A stretch of 64,000 bases of DNA. Source: Bacillota bacterium (GTDB taxonomy: Bacteria; Bacillota; Clostridia; Lachnospirales; Lachnospiraceae). Below are positions 52,153 to 61,791 of the stretch, in pieces (within the stretch, counting starts at the first letter, position 1; every line of letters begins with the position of its first letter). The notes under the pieces are model-generated. The model was given only the letters and a program-made list of their open reading frames with translations. It made no database searches and was not told the DNA's origin. The stretch covers positions 1 to 64,000 of the forward strand of contig JAEZMV010000014.1 in assembly GCA_023414875.1 (NCBI GenBank), written 5' to 3'. Position numbers and translations under genes: made by a program.

Positions 52153-53307
52153 ATGAACATCAATGAACAAGCATTAAAAATGCATGAAGTCTGGAATGGA
52201 AAACTGGAAATTACATCAAAATGTACGGTTAAATCAAGGGACGATTTAGCTGTTGCTTACACTCCGGGAGTTGCAGAGCCCTGCCGTGTGATTGCACAGG
52301 ATAAGGAAGCTGCTTATAAATATACGATAAAGGCAAATACAATTGCCGTTATATCTGATGGTAGTGCCGTTCTAGGATTGGGTAATATCGGACCCTATGC
52401 CGCTATGCCTGTTATGGAAGGAAAAGCAGTGCTTTTTAAAGAATTCGGTGGAGTTAACGCAGTTCCCATCTGCCTTGATACTCAGGACACCGAAGAAATT
52501 ATCAAAACCATTGTAGCAATTGCTCCTGCTTTTGGAGGTATTAACCTGGAGGACATCTCCGCTCCAAGATGTTTTGAGATTGAGGAACGGCTTAAAGAGC
52601 TTCTTGATATACCTGTTTTCCATGACGATCAGCACGGAACAGCTATCGTAGTGCTTGCCGGTGCAATTAATGCTCTTAAAGTAACAAAAAAGGTAAAGGA
52701 AGCATGTAAAATTGTAGTAAATGGAGCCGGTTCTGCCGGAATTGCAATCGCTAAGCTATTATTATCCTATGGTTTTTGTCATGTTACCCTCTGTGATATC
52801 CACGGAATTATCTCAAAAGAATATCCGAATTTAAATTGGATGCAGAAGCAGATGCTTTCCATGACCAATCTGGAAAATAAGAATGGTACTCTGGCAGATG
52901 CTTTGGTTGGAGCAGATTTGTTTGTAGGTGTTTCTGCACCTAATATAGTAACAAAGGAAATGGTTGCATCCATGAATGAAGATGCCATTATATTTGCAAT
53001 GGCTAACCCCATACCCGAGATTATGCCCGACCTTGCAAAGGAAGCCGGAGCTAAGGTTGTAGCTACGGGACGTTCGGACTTCCCAAATCAAGTGAACAAT
53101 GTCGTTGCATTTCCCGGTATTTTTAAAGGAGCCTTAGAGGGCCGAGCATCACAAATTAGTGAAGAAATGAAGCTGGCTGCTGCTGAAGCAATTGCGGGAC
53201 TGGTGGAGGATAAGGATATGAATGAGGATAATATCATGCCTCAACCCTTTGACCCCAGAGTAAGTGCTGTTGTAAGCAATGCAGTAAAAGCATTCATCAG
53301 AAGGTAG
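52153..53307 (+). CDS. Malic enzyme (NAD(P)-dependent, oxaloacetate-decarboxylating)
   Basis: 384 residues, the single-domain prokaryotic type without the phosphotransacetylase extension of MaeB. Motifs: AVAYTPGVAEPCR (Tyr active site), SDGSAVLGLGNIGPYAAMPV, AKxxLF-type (GKAVLFKEFGG), FGGINLEDISAPRCFEIE, FHDDQHGTAIV and a Rossmann region with VVNGAGSAGIAIAKL. It decarboxylates malate to pyruvate with reduction of NAD(P). GGAG lies ahead of the ATG. Together with the next two genes it forms a likely transcript. Confidence 0.95.
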   Translation: MNINEQALKMHEVWNGKLEITSKCTVKSRDDLAVAYTPGVAEPCRVIAQDKEAAYKYTIKANTIAVISDGSAVLGLGNIGPYAAMPVMEGKAVLFKEFGGVNAVPICLDTQDTEEIIKTIVAIAPAFGGINLEDISAPRCFEIEERLKELLDIPVFHDDQHGTAIVVLAGAINALKVTKKVKEACKIVVNGAGSAGIAIAKLLLSYGFCHVTLCDIHGIISKEYPNLNWMQKQMLSMTNLENKNGTLADALVGADLFVGVSAPNIVTKEMVASMNEDAIIFAMANPIPEIMPDLAKEAGAKVVATGRSDFPNQVNNVVAFPGIFKGALEGRASQISEEMKLAAAEAIAGLVEDKDMNEDNIMPQPFDPRVSAVVSNAVKAFIRR

Positions 53308-53315
53308 AGTATCAG

Positions 53316-54254
53316 ATGTGGGATCAGAAGCGGTATCATTCTTTGGATTATGAGCTTAAGAAAACATACGGAAGAAAAATATATAAGCTTTCATTAAACG
53401 GCGGCATGAGTTGTCCAAACAGGGACGGAACCCTTGATACTCGGGGCTGCATCTTCTGTAGTGAAGGAGGATCCGGAGATTTTGCACAAAACTCAGCTAA
53501 TACTATAACAGAACAGATTGAAAATGCAAAAAAACTGGTATACTCTAAAATAGGTGATCCGGAAAATGCAAAATATATCGCTTATTTTCAGGCCTTTACC
53601 AATACTTATGCACCGGTTTCTTATTTACACGATATTTTTACAGAAGCAATCCATCATCCCGATATTCTTATCCTGTCGATTGCTACAAGACCGGACTGCC
53701 TCAGTGATGAGGTAATGGACTTATTATATGAGTTAAATCAGATAAAGCCGGTCTGGGTTGAACTTGGTCTACAGACAATCCATGAGCAAAGTGCAGAGTT
53801 TATTCGACGAGGCTATTCGTTGTCCTTGTTAACGGAAAAGCTTCTTCGCCTTCATCAGCTTGGCCTCACTGTTATTGTTCATACGATTCTGGGCTTGCCA
53901 AAGGAAACAAAACATGATATGTTAATGACCATGAAATATATATCCAGGCAGCCAATTCAGGGGATTAAGCTCCAGCTTTTGCATCTGTTAAAGGGTACTG
54001 ATCTTGGGACACTTTATGAGGAAGGGAAGATTACAGAGGTCTTATCACTGGAAGAGTATGTTGATATCGTAATCTCCTGTCTGGAACTTCTTCCGGAGGA
54101 AATGATTATTCACAGAATCACCGGGGACGGTCCAAAAAATCTGCTGCTTGCTCCATTATGGAGTGCAAATAAAAAGCTTGTTTTGAATCGTATTCATAGT
54201 GAAATGAAAAAAAGAGACAGTTATCAGGGAAAAAGACTAAAACTGCAATCGTAG
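53316..54254 (+). CDS. Radical SAM protein, TIGR01212/YhcC family
   Basis: 312 residues. Elp3-like radical SAM with cluster-binding cysteines in SCPNRDGTLDTRGCIFCSE (C-x9-C-x2-C), then FQAFTNTYAPV, ATRPDCL, VWVELGLQTIHE and HTILGLPKET. The target is unknown (family members are thought to modify RNA or metabolise a small molecule). It begins eight bases after the malic enzyme stop and has no clear ribosome site of its own, which suggests coupling to the gene before it. Confidence 0.92.
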   Translation: MWDQKRYHSLDYELKKTYGRKIYKLSLNGGMSCPNRDGTLDTRGCIFCSEGGSGDFAQNSANTITEQIENAKKLVYSKIGDPENAKYIAYFQAFTNTYAPVSYLHDIFTEAIHHPDILILSIATRPDCLSDEVMDLLYELNQIKPVWVELGLQTIHEQSAEFIRRGYSLSLLTEKLLRLHQLGLTVIVHTILGLPKETKHDMLMTMKYISRQPIQGIKLQLLHLLKGTDLGTLYEEGKITEVLSLEEYVDIVISCLELLPEEMIIHRITGDGPKNLLLAPLWSANKKLVLNRIHSEMKKRDSYQGKRLKLQS

Positions 54255-54297
54255 ATTTTTTAAACGATAGCTAAACCAGCAATCAAGGAGGCCCTCA

Positions 54298-54843
54298 ATG
54301 CAATCTGATACCTTTATGTTGTATAAATTAATGATATTATATATTCTAAGCAGGGTTAATTTCCCATTAACAAATGCACAGTTGACTGCTTTTATTTTAG
54401 AGAAAGAATATACAAATTATTTTAATATTCAGCGCGCGATATCAGAGTTGATTGATGATGCTTTTATCTCTACCAAGACGATCCGAAACAGTTCTTTGTA
54501 CCGAATCACAGATAGCGGTTCAGAGACTCTGCTTTTCTTTGATAACATGATTTCTTCCGGTATTAAGGAGGATATAGAAGCTTATCTTTCACAAAATCGA
54601 TATGAGCTGCAGGAGGAGGTTTCCACCCCTGCCGAATTCTATCAAGTGAAAAAAGGTGAATTCGCAGCTCACTTAAGCGTAATTGAGAGAGAGGTTTCCA
54701 TCATAGATTTGACTCTGGTTGTTACAAGTGAGGAAGAAGCCTCGCGGTTGTGTAATAATTGGAAAGAGAAGAGCTCCGATATTTATGCTTATTTAATGTC
54801 TTCTCTACTAGAAGCAAATAATAAACATATTGATAAAATATAA
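54298..54843 (+). CDS. DUF4364 family protein
   Basis: 181 residues from an ATG after AAGGAGG. N-terminal winged-helix-like domain (MILYILSRVNFPLTNAQLTA; ISELIDDAFISTKTI; YRITDSGSETLLFF), then a helical and beta C-terminal part. Characteristic of Firmicutes DUF4364, a probable transcription regulator of unknown target. 43 bases after the radical SAM gene. Confidence 0.88.
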   Translation: MQSDTFMLYKLMILYILSRVNFPLTNAQLTAFILEKEYTNYFNIQRAISELIDDAFISTKTIRNSSLYRITDSGSETLLFFDNMISSGIKEDIEAYLSQNRYELQEEVSTPAEFYQVKKGEFAAHLSVIEREVSIIDLTLVVTSEEEASRLCNNWKEKSSDIYAYLMSSLLEANNKHIDKI

Positions 54844-54857
54844 AGACCATATTAACT

Positions 54858-54913
54858 AAGAGGATTTTATAAAGCCCTACTCGTTTCAGGAGTATTGTTT
54901 ATAAAATCCTCTT
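54858..54913 (+). terminator. Terminator of the malic enzyme-DUF4364 transcript
   Basis: A perfect 16-bp outer stem (AAGAGGATTTTATAAA at 54858-54873 with TTTATAAAATCCTCTT at 54898-54913) and an inner TACTC/GAGTA stem; T-rich on both sides. Convergent with engB. Confidence 0.88.
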
Positions 54914-54964
54914 TATTCGTTTCTTTTGATTACGTTATAAAACAAATCCTTTAAATAGCTGTTC

Positions 54965-55573
54965 TTACTCTGCAGGATATTCGGATTTTAATCCACATAC
55001 CTCCTCAATACACTCCCAGATTTCATCCCTGCCCTGCTTTGTTAAGGCGGAAAACGGAAGAATTTTCGTTCCGGGAGCAACCTCCAACCCTTCTCTGATT
55101 ATCTTGAGCTGCTTATCTTTTTGGCTACGGTTAATTTTATCCAGCTTAGTAGCTATAATAATCGGCTGAAAGCCCTGATAAACAATCCAGTCATACATGC
55201 TCTTATCATTCGATGTTGGCTCATGACGAATATCCAATAGCAAAAATACAGTTTTCAACTGTATTGAGGTTTTCAGATACCTCTCAATCATATTACCCCA
55301 TTTTTCTTTGATGGATTCCGAAACCTTAGCATATCCATAGCCCGGAAGATCTACGTAATAAAGCTGATCGTTAATATTATAAAAGTTTATCGTTTGGGTC
55401 TTTCCGGGTTGTGCTGATGTCCTTGCCAGGGATTTTCGATTCATCAATGCGTTAATCAACGAGGATTTGCCAACATTGGACTTTCCTGAAAATGCAATTT
55501 CCGGTTTCTCATTAACCGGAAGTACACTGGTAATTCCACAAACAGTCTCTAAATTAGCACTTTTTATAATCAT
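54965..55573 (-). CDS. engB: Ribosome biogenesis GTPase EngB (YsxC/YihA)
   Basis: 202 residues, a single G domain: G1 GKSNVGKSS (30-38), G2 region ending in KTQTINFY, G3 DLPGYGYAK, G4 TKLDK and G5 SALTKQG. Required for late assembly of the 50S subunit. GAGAGGAA lies ahead of the ATG. It follows clpX, the usual position in clostridia, though lon, often found between them, is absent here. Confidence 0.97.
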   Translation of the reverse strand: MIIKSANLETVCGITSVLPVNEKPEIAFSGKSNVGKSSLINALMNRKSLARTSAQPGKTQTINFYNINDQLYYVDLPGYGYAKVSESIKEKWGNMIERYLKTSIQLKTVFLLLDIRHEPTSNDKSMYDWIVYQGFQPIIIATKLDKINRSQKDKQLKIIREGLEVAPGTKILPFSALTKQGRDEIWECIEEVCGLKSEYPAE

Positions 55574-55718
55574 CTGTTATTCCTCTCTTCTTAAAAATCA
55601 CCTGAGATCCTGCGACCTCTTAAGGAGTTTCACTTAATCCTGTCCGTTTATTTTTATCTCATAGGACGCAATTTTTCTATGAGAGTTTAATTCAATATGA
55701 CTCAATCTCCTATTGAAT

Positions 55719-55752
55719 AAAGGGGATGCTGCAAATATGCCCCATCCCCTTT
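55719..55752 (-). terminator. Terminator after clpX
   Basis: AAAGGGGATG (55719-55728) pairs with CATCCCCTTT (55743-55752), with GC..GC inside; read leftward the stem is followed by ATTCAATAGG after a T3, modestly T-rich. Lies between clpX and engB on the same strand. Confidence 0.6.
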
Positions 55753-55806
55753 TATGATTCATTTCAGTATATTCTAATATTAGGAATACTACTTACTTTT
55801 TAGTCA

Positions 55807-57102
55807 TTATGCTATTTCATCCTTACTTTTCTTGGTTCCTCGCTTAACAATCGGCTTTCTTGTAATATTCTCTTCTGAAAATAATACTTTTGGCTTATCG
55901 TTGCCTAACACGGAATCTTTGGTAATGATGCATTTAATCGCTTTTGTATCGGAGGGGATATCATACATGGAGTCCATCATAACCGTCTCCATGATAGCAC
56001 GAAGACCCCTTGCTCCAATCTTTCTTTTAAAGGATTGTTTCGCAATTTCATCAATTGCATCATCTTCAAACTCCAGCTCAACCCCATCAAGCTCAAACAG
56101 CTTTTTATACTGCTTGGTAATCGCATTCTTTGGCTCTGTAAGTATTCTTACCAATGCCTCCTCATCCAGCATATCAAGTGCTACCGGAACAGGAACACGA
56201 CCTACGAATTCTGGGATTAATCCAAACTTAATCAAATCCTGCGGCATTACCTGGCGGAACAGCTCACCAACATTTGTTTTGTTCTTCTCGTTGATTTGAG
56301 CATTAAACCCAATGGATTTCTGTCCGATACGGGCTTCAATAATCTTTTCCAAACCATCGAATGCACCACCGCATATAAATAAGATATTCGTAGTATCAAT
56401 CTGAATAAATTCCTGATGAGGATGCTTTCTTCCGCCCTGGGGTGGAACAGAAGCTACAGTACCCTCTAAAATCTTTAATAATGCCTGTTGTACACCTTCA
56501 CCGGATACATCTCTGGTAATCGATGTGTTTTCTGATTTTCTGGTTATCTTATCGATCTCATCGATATAAATAATACCAAATTGAGCTCGCTCAATATCAA
56601 AGTCCGCAGCCTGTATAATCTTAAGAAGAATGTTTTCAACATCCTCTCCAACATAACCTGCTTCGGTAAGTGCAGTAGCATCAGCGATTGCAAAGGGAAC
56701 ATTTAATAATTTAGCTAATGTCTGAGCAAGATATGTCTTACCTGAACCGGTAGGACCTATCATTAAAATATTGCTTTTTTGAAGTTCAACATCCAAATCC
56801 TTCTCAGCCAGTACTCTTTTGTAATGATTATAAACTGAGACAGCAAGCACCTTCTTTGCCTCATTCTGCCCAACAACATGTTGATCTAAGAAAGCCTTAA
56901 TCTCAGCTGGTTTCAACAAATTGATATCTGAATTAATGACTGGTTCACCATCAAATTCTTCTTCAATAATTTCACTGCATATTTCGATACATTCATCACA
57001 AATATATACTCCCGGTCCGGCGATTAGTTTCCTTACCTGGTCCTGTGTTTTATTACAAAAGGAACATCTCAGCTGTTTTCTGTCATCAACTTTTCCTGCC
57101 AC
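55807..57102 (-). CDS. clpX: ATP-dependent Clp protease ATP-binding subunit ClpX
   Basis: 431 residues with a GTG start after GAGGTG. Zinc-binding domain with C13, C16, C35 and C38 (CSFC and CDEC); AAA+ domain with Walker A GPTGSGKT (114-121), Walker B IIYIDEIDKI, and the pore loop GYVGEDV. The ClpP-binding IGF-type loop reads IGFNAQ. It unfolds proteins for ClpP, encoded 50 bases upstream. Confidence 0.97.
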   Translation of the reverse strand: MAGKVDDRKQLRCSFCNKTQDQVRKLIAGPGVYICDECIEICSEIIEEEFDGEPVINSDINLLKPAEIKAFLDQHVVGQNEAKKVLAVSVYNHYKRVLAEKDLDVELQKSNILMIGPTGSGKTYLAQTLAKLLNVPFAIADATALTEAGYVGEDVENILLKIIQAADFDIERAQFGIIYIDEIDKITRKSENTSITRDVSGEGVQQALLKILEGTVASVPPQGGRKHPHQEFIQIDTTNILFICGGAFDGLEKIIEARIGQKSIGFNAQINEKNKTNVGELFRQVMPQDLIKFGLIPEFVGRVPVPVALDMLDEEALVRILTEPKNAITKQYKKLFELDGVELEFEDDAIDEIAKQSFKRKIGARGLRAIMETVMMDSMYDIPSDTKAIKCIITKDSVLGNDKPKVLFSEENITRKPIVKRGTKKSKDEIA

Positions 57103-57153
57103 TGCCTATCACCTCTCTCTGTGCTGTAATACGGTCCTTATTTCCTACAGAAA

Positions 57154-57735
57154 TTATCTGCTGGTAAGGATACCATCAATAATACCGTATTCACGTGCTT
57201 CTTCTGCCGTCATATAAAAGTCTCTTTCGGTATCTACTTCTATGACATTCAAAGGTTTACCTGTATTTTTTGCTAATATTTCATTTAATTTCTTTCTTGT
57301 TTTAAGAATATTGTCTGCGACAATCTTAATATCTGTTGCCTGACCCTTTGCACCACCGGAAGGCTGATGTATCATAACCTCAGCATTCGGAAGAGCAAAT
57401 CTCTTGCCCTTTGCACCACCGGAAAGTAAGAATGCTCCCATGCTTGCTGCCATACCAATACAGATGGTAGATACATCGCATTTAATATAATTCATCGTGT
57501 CATAAATAGCCATTCCTGCTGTTACCGATCCACCCGGACTATTAATATAGAAATTTATATCTTTACCTGGATCCTCTGACTCCAAAAATAACATTTGAGC
57601 TACGATCAGGCTTGCAGTAACATCATTTACGTCTTCTCCGAGGAAAATGATCCTTTCCTTTAACAATCTGGAATAAATATCATAACTTCTCTCACCACGA
57701 CTTGTTTGTTCAATGACATAAGGTACTAAACTCAT
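57154..57735 (-). CDS. clpP: ATP-dependent Clp protease proteolytic subunit
   Basis: 193 residues. ATG at 57735 lies eight bases after AAGGAGG; the ten extra codons to 57765 precede this site. Catalytic triad Ser98 (GMAASMGAF), His123 (MIHQPSGG) and Asp172 (TERDFYM). Short N-terminus before VPYVIEQTSRGERSYDIYSR as in the mature family. It forms the tetradecameric chamber used with ClpX. Confidence 0.97.
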   Translation of the reverse strand: MSLVPYVIEQTSRGERSYDIYSRLLKERIIFLGEDVNDVTASLIVAQMLFLESEDPGKDINFYINSPGGSVTAGMAIYDTMNYIKCDVSTICIGMAASMGAFLLSGGAKGKRFALPNAEVMIHQPSGGAKGQATDIKIVADNILKTRKKLNEILAKNTGKPLNVIEVDTERDFYMTAEEAREYGIIDGILTSR

Positions 57736-57834
57736 ACATTTATCCTCCTTATCAAGCTTTATCATGTTTTATCAACATATTATACGATAAATTTTTATTT
57801 GTTCTTACCTATAAAATAAGCTCTTAACCACAGT

Positions 57835-59121
57835 TTATGCTTCAACTGCTTTCTCTACAACAACATCTACTGCTTTTTGAACTGCAATATCTGCTTTAAT
57901 CTGTTCTTTTTCTTTCTCTCCGACTAATTCCTTAAGCTTATCTGCTTCCATCTGATACATAGCAGCCATCTGAATAAGCTCTTTCTCCAGCTCCTCTTCG
58001 GAAACTTCGATATTCTCAGCCTTAGCTACAGCTTCAAGAACTAATCTACTTTGGATACGCTTAACCGCCTGAGGTCTTAAGCTTTCCATAAATTTCTTTG
58101 CATCCATTCCGGTAAACTGGAAGTATTGTTCGATGGAAAGGCCTTGATATTTAACTCTTTGTGCAAAATCCTCTGCCATCTGGCTTACCTGGGAATCGAT
58201 CATAGGCTCAGGAATATCCATAGTAGCACCTTCTATAATCTTATCCACAATTTCATTTTCCTTCTCGGTCTTTAAATCCTTTTCCTTGCCTTCTTTAATT
58301 GTAGCCTTGATACTCTCTTTGTATTCATCTAATGTATTAAATTCTGATACATCTTGAGCGAAGTCATCATCTAGTTCAGGCAGCTCTTTCATTTTAATTT
58401 CTTTTACAACAACTTTAAACAACGCAGGTTTGCCAGCTAGTTCCTTTGCCTGATATTCCTCAGGGAAGGTAACATTAACTTCAACCTCTTCACCGATTGC
58501 TTTACCGATTAACTGCTCTTCAAATGTATCAATAAAGGAATGGGAGCCGATTGTAAGGGAATAATCTTCTCCCTTACCTCCTTCAAACGCTACTCCATCA
58601 ACAAATCCCTCAAAATCTATCGTTGTGATATCTCCGTCTTGAACATTTCTATCCTCAATCGTAATTGTTCTGGAATTCTGTTCACGCTCTTTATTTATTT
58701 TTTCCATGATTTCTTCATCTGTAACGGTAGCTTCTTTTTTCTCTACCTTAATTCCCTTATATTCTCCCAAGGTAACTTCAGGCTTTAATGCGACCTCAGC
58801 TGTAAAAATAAAGCTCTTACCCTTTTCTATCTGAACTACATCAATATCAGGTCTGGAAACGATATCTAAGCCGCTTTCAAGAGCTGCTTTCTCATATGCC
58901 TCAGGAATTAATTCATTGGCAGCATCCTCATAAAAAATGCTTGCTCCGTACATCTTTTCGATAATAGCACGGGGAGCTTTTCCTTTACGGAAGCCTTGAA
59001 CATTCATTTTACCTTTGTTTTTAAGATATGCTTTTTGAAGAGCACTCTCAAATTCCTCAGCGGAAGCCTCTATCGTAAGCTTTGCCATATTTTTCTCTAA
59101 TTTTTCTACCTGTAAACTCAT
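57835..59121 (-). CDS. tig: Trigger factor (ribosome-associated chaperone and prolyl isomerase)
   Basis: 428 residues. N-terminal ribosome-binding domain with the signature GFRKGKAPRAIIEK near 44-57; FKBP-like domain (about 150-245, GDITTIDFEGFVDGVAFEGG; ETFEEQLIGKAIGEE-like); helical C-terminal chaperone domain with PEPMIDSQVSQMAEDF. It meets nascent chains at the ribosome exit. AGGAGG precedes the ATG. The leader holds three stem-loops and a promoter. Confidence 0.96.
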   Translation of the reverse strand: MSLQVEKLEKNMAKLTIEASAEEFESALQKAYLKNKGKMNVQGFRKGKAPRAIIEKMYGASIFYEDAANELIPEAYEKAALESGLDIVSRPDIDVVQIEKGKSFIFTAEVALKPEVTLGEYKGIKVEKKEATVTDEEIMEKINKEREQNSRTITIEDRNVQDGDITTIDFEGFVDGVAFEGGKGEDYSLTIGSHSFIDTFEEQLIGKAIGEEVEVNVTFPEEYQAKELAGKPALFKVVVKEIKMKELPELDDDFAQDVSEFNTLDEYKESIKATIKEGKEKDLKTEKENEIVDKIIEGATMDIPEPMIDSQVSQMAEDFAQRVKYQGLSIEQYFQFTGMDAKKFMESLRPQAVKRIQSRLVLEAVAKAENIEVSEEELEKELIQMAAMYQMEADKLKELVGEKEKEQIKADIAVQKAVDVVVEKAVEA

Positions 59122-59144
59122 TTTGTATATTCCTCCTGTTTTTC

Positions 59145-59221
59145 GGGAGGAATTGTCCTCCCTGTATTTATGGAGAGGTATGACCTCCCTTTTTTATAAG
59201 AAGGATTTAATCCTTCTTATA
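59145..59221 (-). promoter_or_regulatory. Structured tig leader with repeated ribosome-site-like hairpins
   Basis: Three stems lie between promoter and start: 59145-59162 (GGGAGGA/TCCTCCC), 59172-59189 (AGGT/ACCT core) and 59195-59221 (TATAAGAAGGATT/AATCCTTCTTATA around one base). Read leftward the mRNA has AAAAAAGGGAGG, ACAGGGAGG and ACAGGAGG, three Shine-Dalgarno-like sequences in a row, the first two paired in hairpins and only the last followed by the start codon. Confidence 0.65.
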
Positions 59222-59313
59222 TTATGTACTTTACTTTTTGCCATTTTGAAGCATTCCTATACGTCTTTCACGTAAAAGTACAATAAGTCTGACAAAGCAG
59301 ACAGTTTGACATT

Positions 59314-59342
59314 AGTATATTATAACATATCAATTCTGTAAA
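59314..59342 (-). promoter_or_regulatory. Promoter of tig
   Basis: On the minus strand TTTACA (59342-59337) and TATACT (59319-59314) with a 17-base spacer, giving a leader of about 185 bases. Confidence 0.6.
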
Positions 59343-59413
59343 TACTATATTTTATTTAATAAAGGCGTCGTTTATAAATACGGAACAGCCAATAAAAACA
59401 GGTTCTGCCTTAT

Positions 59414-60760
59414 TTATTCGATTACGTGACCCTGTTCCTTAAGCACCTGAACGACACGATCCACCTGCTCTTTGCACATCTCTTCTGTTTTCGCTTCTAC
59501 CATGACTCTGATCAGCAGCTCCGTACCACTTTCCCGAACCAGTATTCTTCCATCCTTACCAAGCTCTTGTTCCACCGATGCAACAATATTATTAACAGCA
59601 ATATCTTCTTTGACCGCCTTCTTATCACGAACCTTAACATTAACAAGAAGCTGAGGGAATATAACAACATCCTTATGAAGTTCAGACATGCTGGCTTTAC
59701 TTTCAAGCATGACCTCCATCAATTTCAATGATGTTAAAACTCCGTCTCCGGTAGTGGCATGCTTACTAAAAATGATATGTCCTGATTGCTCTCCTCCAAT
59801 GGAATGACCGTTTGTCATCATATTTTCATAGACGTATTTATCTCCAACCGCAGTTTTTTCATAGCGGATTCCTTTACGATCAAGGGCCTGATATAATCCA
59901 AAATTAGACATAATTGTGGTGACAACAGTATTATTTTCGAGTTCATTACGGTTCTTCATATATACACCGCATAAATACATAATTAAATCTCCATCTATAA
60001 TATTTCCTTTATCATCTATTGCTAAACAGCGGTCTGCATCACCATCATATGCGAAGCCTACATCCAGACTGTTATCCATTACAAATTTCTGCAATACCTC
60101 GATATGGGTGGAGCCGCAATTCTGATTAATATTTGTACCATCAGGATCGCTGTTAATTACATAGGTTTTAGCACCTAAAGCATCAAATACCCCTTTAGCA
60201 ACTGTTGTTGCGGAACCATTCGCCAGATCCAGTCCAACTCTCATATCCTTGAAGGATCTTGTCGCAAGTGATATCAAATAACCGATATAACGATTTCTGC
60301 CGATTGCATAGTCGACTGTTCTACCGATATTTTCTCTGACTGCCAATGGCAAGGTATCCTCTTCACTGTCGAGGTATTCTTCAATGAGGGTTTCCACTTC
60401 TGCTTCAAGTTTATACCCATTTCCGTTCATTATCTTTATCCCGTTATCATAATAAGGATTATGACTTGCAGATATCATAATACCGCAATCAAAGCCTTCG
60501 CTGCGCACAACAAAGGAAACACTGGGGGTTGTTGTTACATGTAGCAAATAAACATCCGCACCGCTTGCAGTTAAACCTGCTACTAAAGAATATTCAAACA
60601 TATAGCTGGACCTTCTGGTGTCTTTTCCTATTACTATATTCGCTTTATGATTTTTACCATAATAATATCCTAAAAATCTACCCACCTTATATGCATGCAT
60701 TACTGTCAGATTAACATTAGCTTCTCCTCGAAATCCGTCCGTACCAAAATATTTACCCAT
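59414..60760 (-). CDS. glmM: Phosphoglucosamine mutase
   Basis: 448 residues. Start MGKYFGTDGFRGEANVNLTV; catalytic Ser99 in ISASHNPYYDNGIKI; metal-binding DGDADRC; sugar loop GGEQSGH; phosphate-binding RESGTELLIRVM. It interconverts glucosamine-6- and -1-phosphate for UDP-GlcNAc and peptidoglycan. AAGGG precedes the ATG. Single gene. Confidence 0.97.
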   Translation of the reverse strand: MGKYFGTDGFRGEANVNLTVMHAYKVGRFLGYYYGKNHKANIVIGKDTRRSSYMFEYSLVAGLTASGADVYLLHVTTTPSVSFVVRSEGFDCGIMISASHNPYYDNGIKIMNGNGYKLEAEVETLIEEYLDSEEDTLPLAVRENIGRTVDYAIGRNRYIGYLISLATRSFKDMRVGLDLANGSATTVAKGVFDALGAKTYVINSDPDGTNINQNCGSTHIEVLQKFVMDNSLDVGFAYDGDADRCLAIDDKGNIIDGDLIMYLCGVYMKNRNELENNTVVTTIMSNFGLYQALDRKGIRYEKTAVGDKYVYENMMTNGHSIGGEQSGHIIFSKHATTGDGVLTSLKLMEVMLESKASMSELHKDVVIFPQLLVNVKVRDKKAVKEDIAVNNIVASVEQELGKDGRILVRESGTELLIRVMVEAKTEEMCKEQVDRVVQVLKEQGHVIE

Positions 60761-60916
60761 GACATCATATCCCTTCCCTAATAATTATTAGTATATGCCA
60801 TCTCTGCTGCAGCTGATGTATTTATATTCCAAATGGCACATTATACTCAAAGTATGTTCATTTTAACATAGATCGATTTATTTTGGAAACACATTTTTAA
60901 TGCCGGGCGCACCAAA

Positions 60917-60967
60917 AAAGCATCACTGATTAGGTCAGTAATACTGACTTGAAATCAGTGATGCTTT
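60917..60967 (-). terminator. Terminator of the SASP gene
   Basis: A 15-bp outer stem (AAAGCATCACTGATT at 60917-60931 with AATCAGTGATGCTTT at 60953-60967) continued by GTCAGTA/TACTGAC; read leftward it ends in TTTTTT. Confidence 0.92.
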
Positions 60968-60988
60968 AATTACTATATGACTATACAA

Positions 60989-61207
60989 TTATTTTTGACC
61001 TGACATCTGTTGTTCTTGCTGTCTGATCATACGTTTAACCATTTCTCCACCTACAGAACCGTTCTGTTTGCTTGTTAAATCTCCGTTATAACCTTGTTTT
61101 AACGGAACACCGATTTCATTAGCGATTTCCATTTTGAAACGGTCAAGAGCTTCTCTTGCCTGAGGAACTTCTGCTCTGTTAGATCCACTATTGTTATTAC
61201 TTGCCAT
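60989..61207 (-). CDS. Alpha/beta-type small acid-soluble spore protein
   Basis: 72 residues. ATG at 61207 after GGAGGTG; the frame goes four codons higher without a site. Typical sequence: Asn/Ser-rich start, ALDRFKMEIANEIGVPL with the germination protease cleavage site, then GYNGDLTSKQNGSVGGEMVK. It coats spore DNA and protects it from UV. Its presence shows a spore-forming host. The gene is monocistronic. Confidence 0.95.
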   Translation of the reverse strand: MASNNNSGSNRAEVPQAREALDRFKMEIANEIGVPLKQGYNGDLTSKQNGSVGGEMVKRMIRQQEQQMSGQK

Positions 61208-61791
61208 ATTAATTTTCACCTCCGTTTTTTTAATATCAAAGCAACCAAGTACAAAATCAACTAGTTGTAGGTTCAGCGGTTACTTTTTAAGTATTATCAC
61301 CGCGCGTGATTCTGTTTTGTATTGCCTGTAATCTTATTGTTTACAGCAATGAGAATTATTATTATGGTAATTATTGCTTAGCAAACCATTCTTTTGAAGA
61401 ATCGACAGAGGTAAACAAGATTCATTTTTAAAGTCGCTAAAATGATTTTATTTCATTGATTTTTTGTTTTTATATCTACTTTATTTTGCATAAGAAGATG
61501 CTTTATTATTCATCATTATTCTATTATTTTTTAAGATTTAAATATTGTCGTCACTATTTTTCTTTACAATTATAATATAATGAATAGGAACTTTTTTATC
61601 AAATCCCACTATGATTCATATACAAAAAAATCCTACCATAGAAATATATTATTGTTTTTTATTGACTTTACTTGTAACAGGGTTTGCGTTATACTGTTTT
61701 GGAATAATGAAAAGAACACTTCGATTTGAATTATAAAATACATAGATATGAATCAGCGAATAATTGTAGTCAGAGAAAGCGAGGAACAAGA
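61208..61791. other. Intergenic region between SASP and ddl
   Basis: 584 bases between divergent genes. It contains a palindrome ATCAC-CGCGC-GTGAT at 61296-61310 near the expected SASP promoter, and a candidate ddl promoter (TTTACT, 17 bases, TATACT) at about 61667-61695. A sporulation-type promoter for the SASP gene was sought but no clear pair was found. Confidence 0.5.

Noticed and set aside
55574..55806. Missing or hidden lon gene between engB and clpX
   Set aside because: The gap is only about 230 bases and contains a terminator; no remnant of a protease frame is present.
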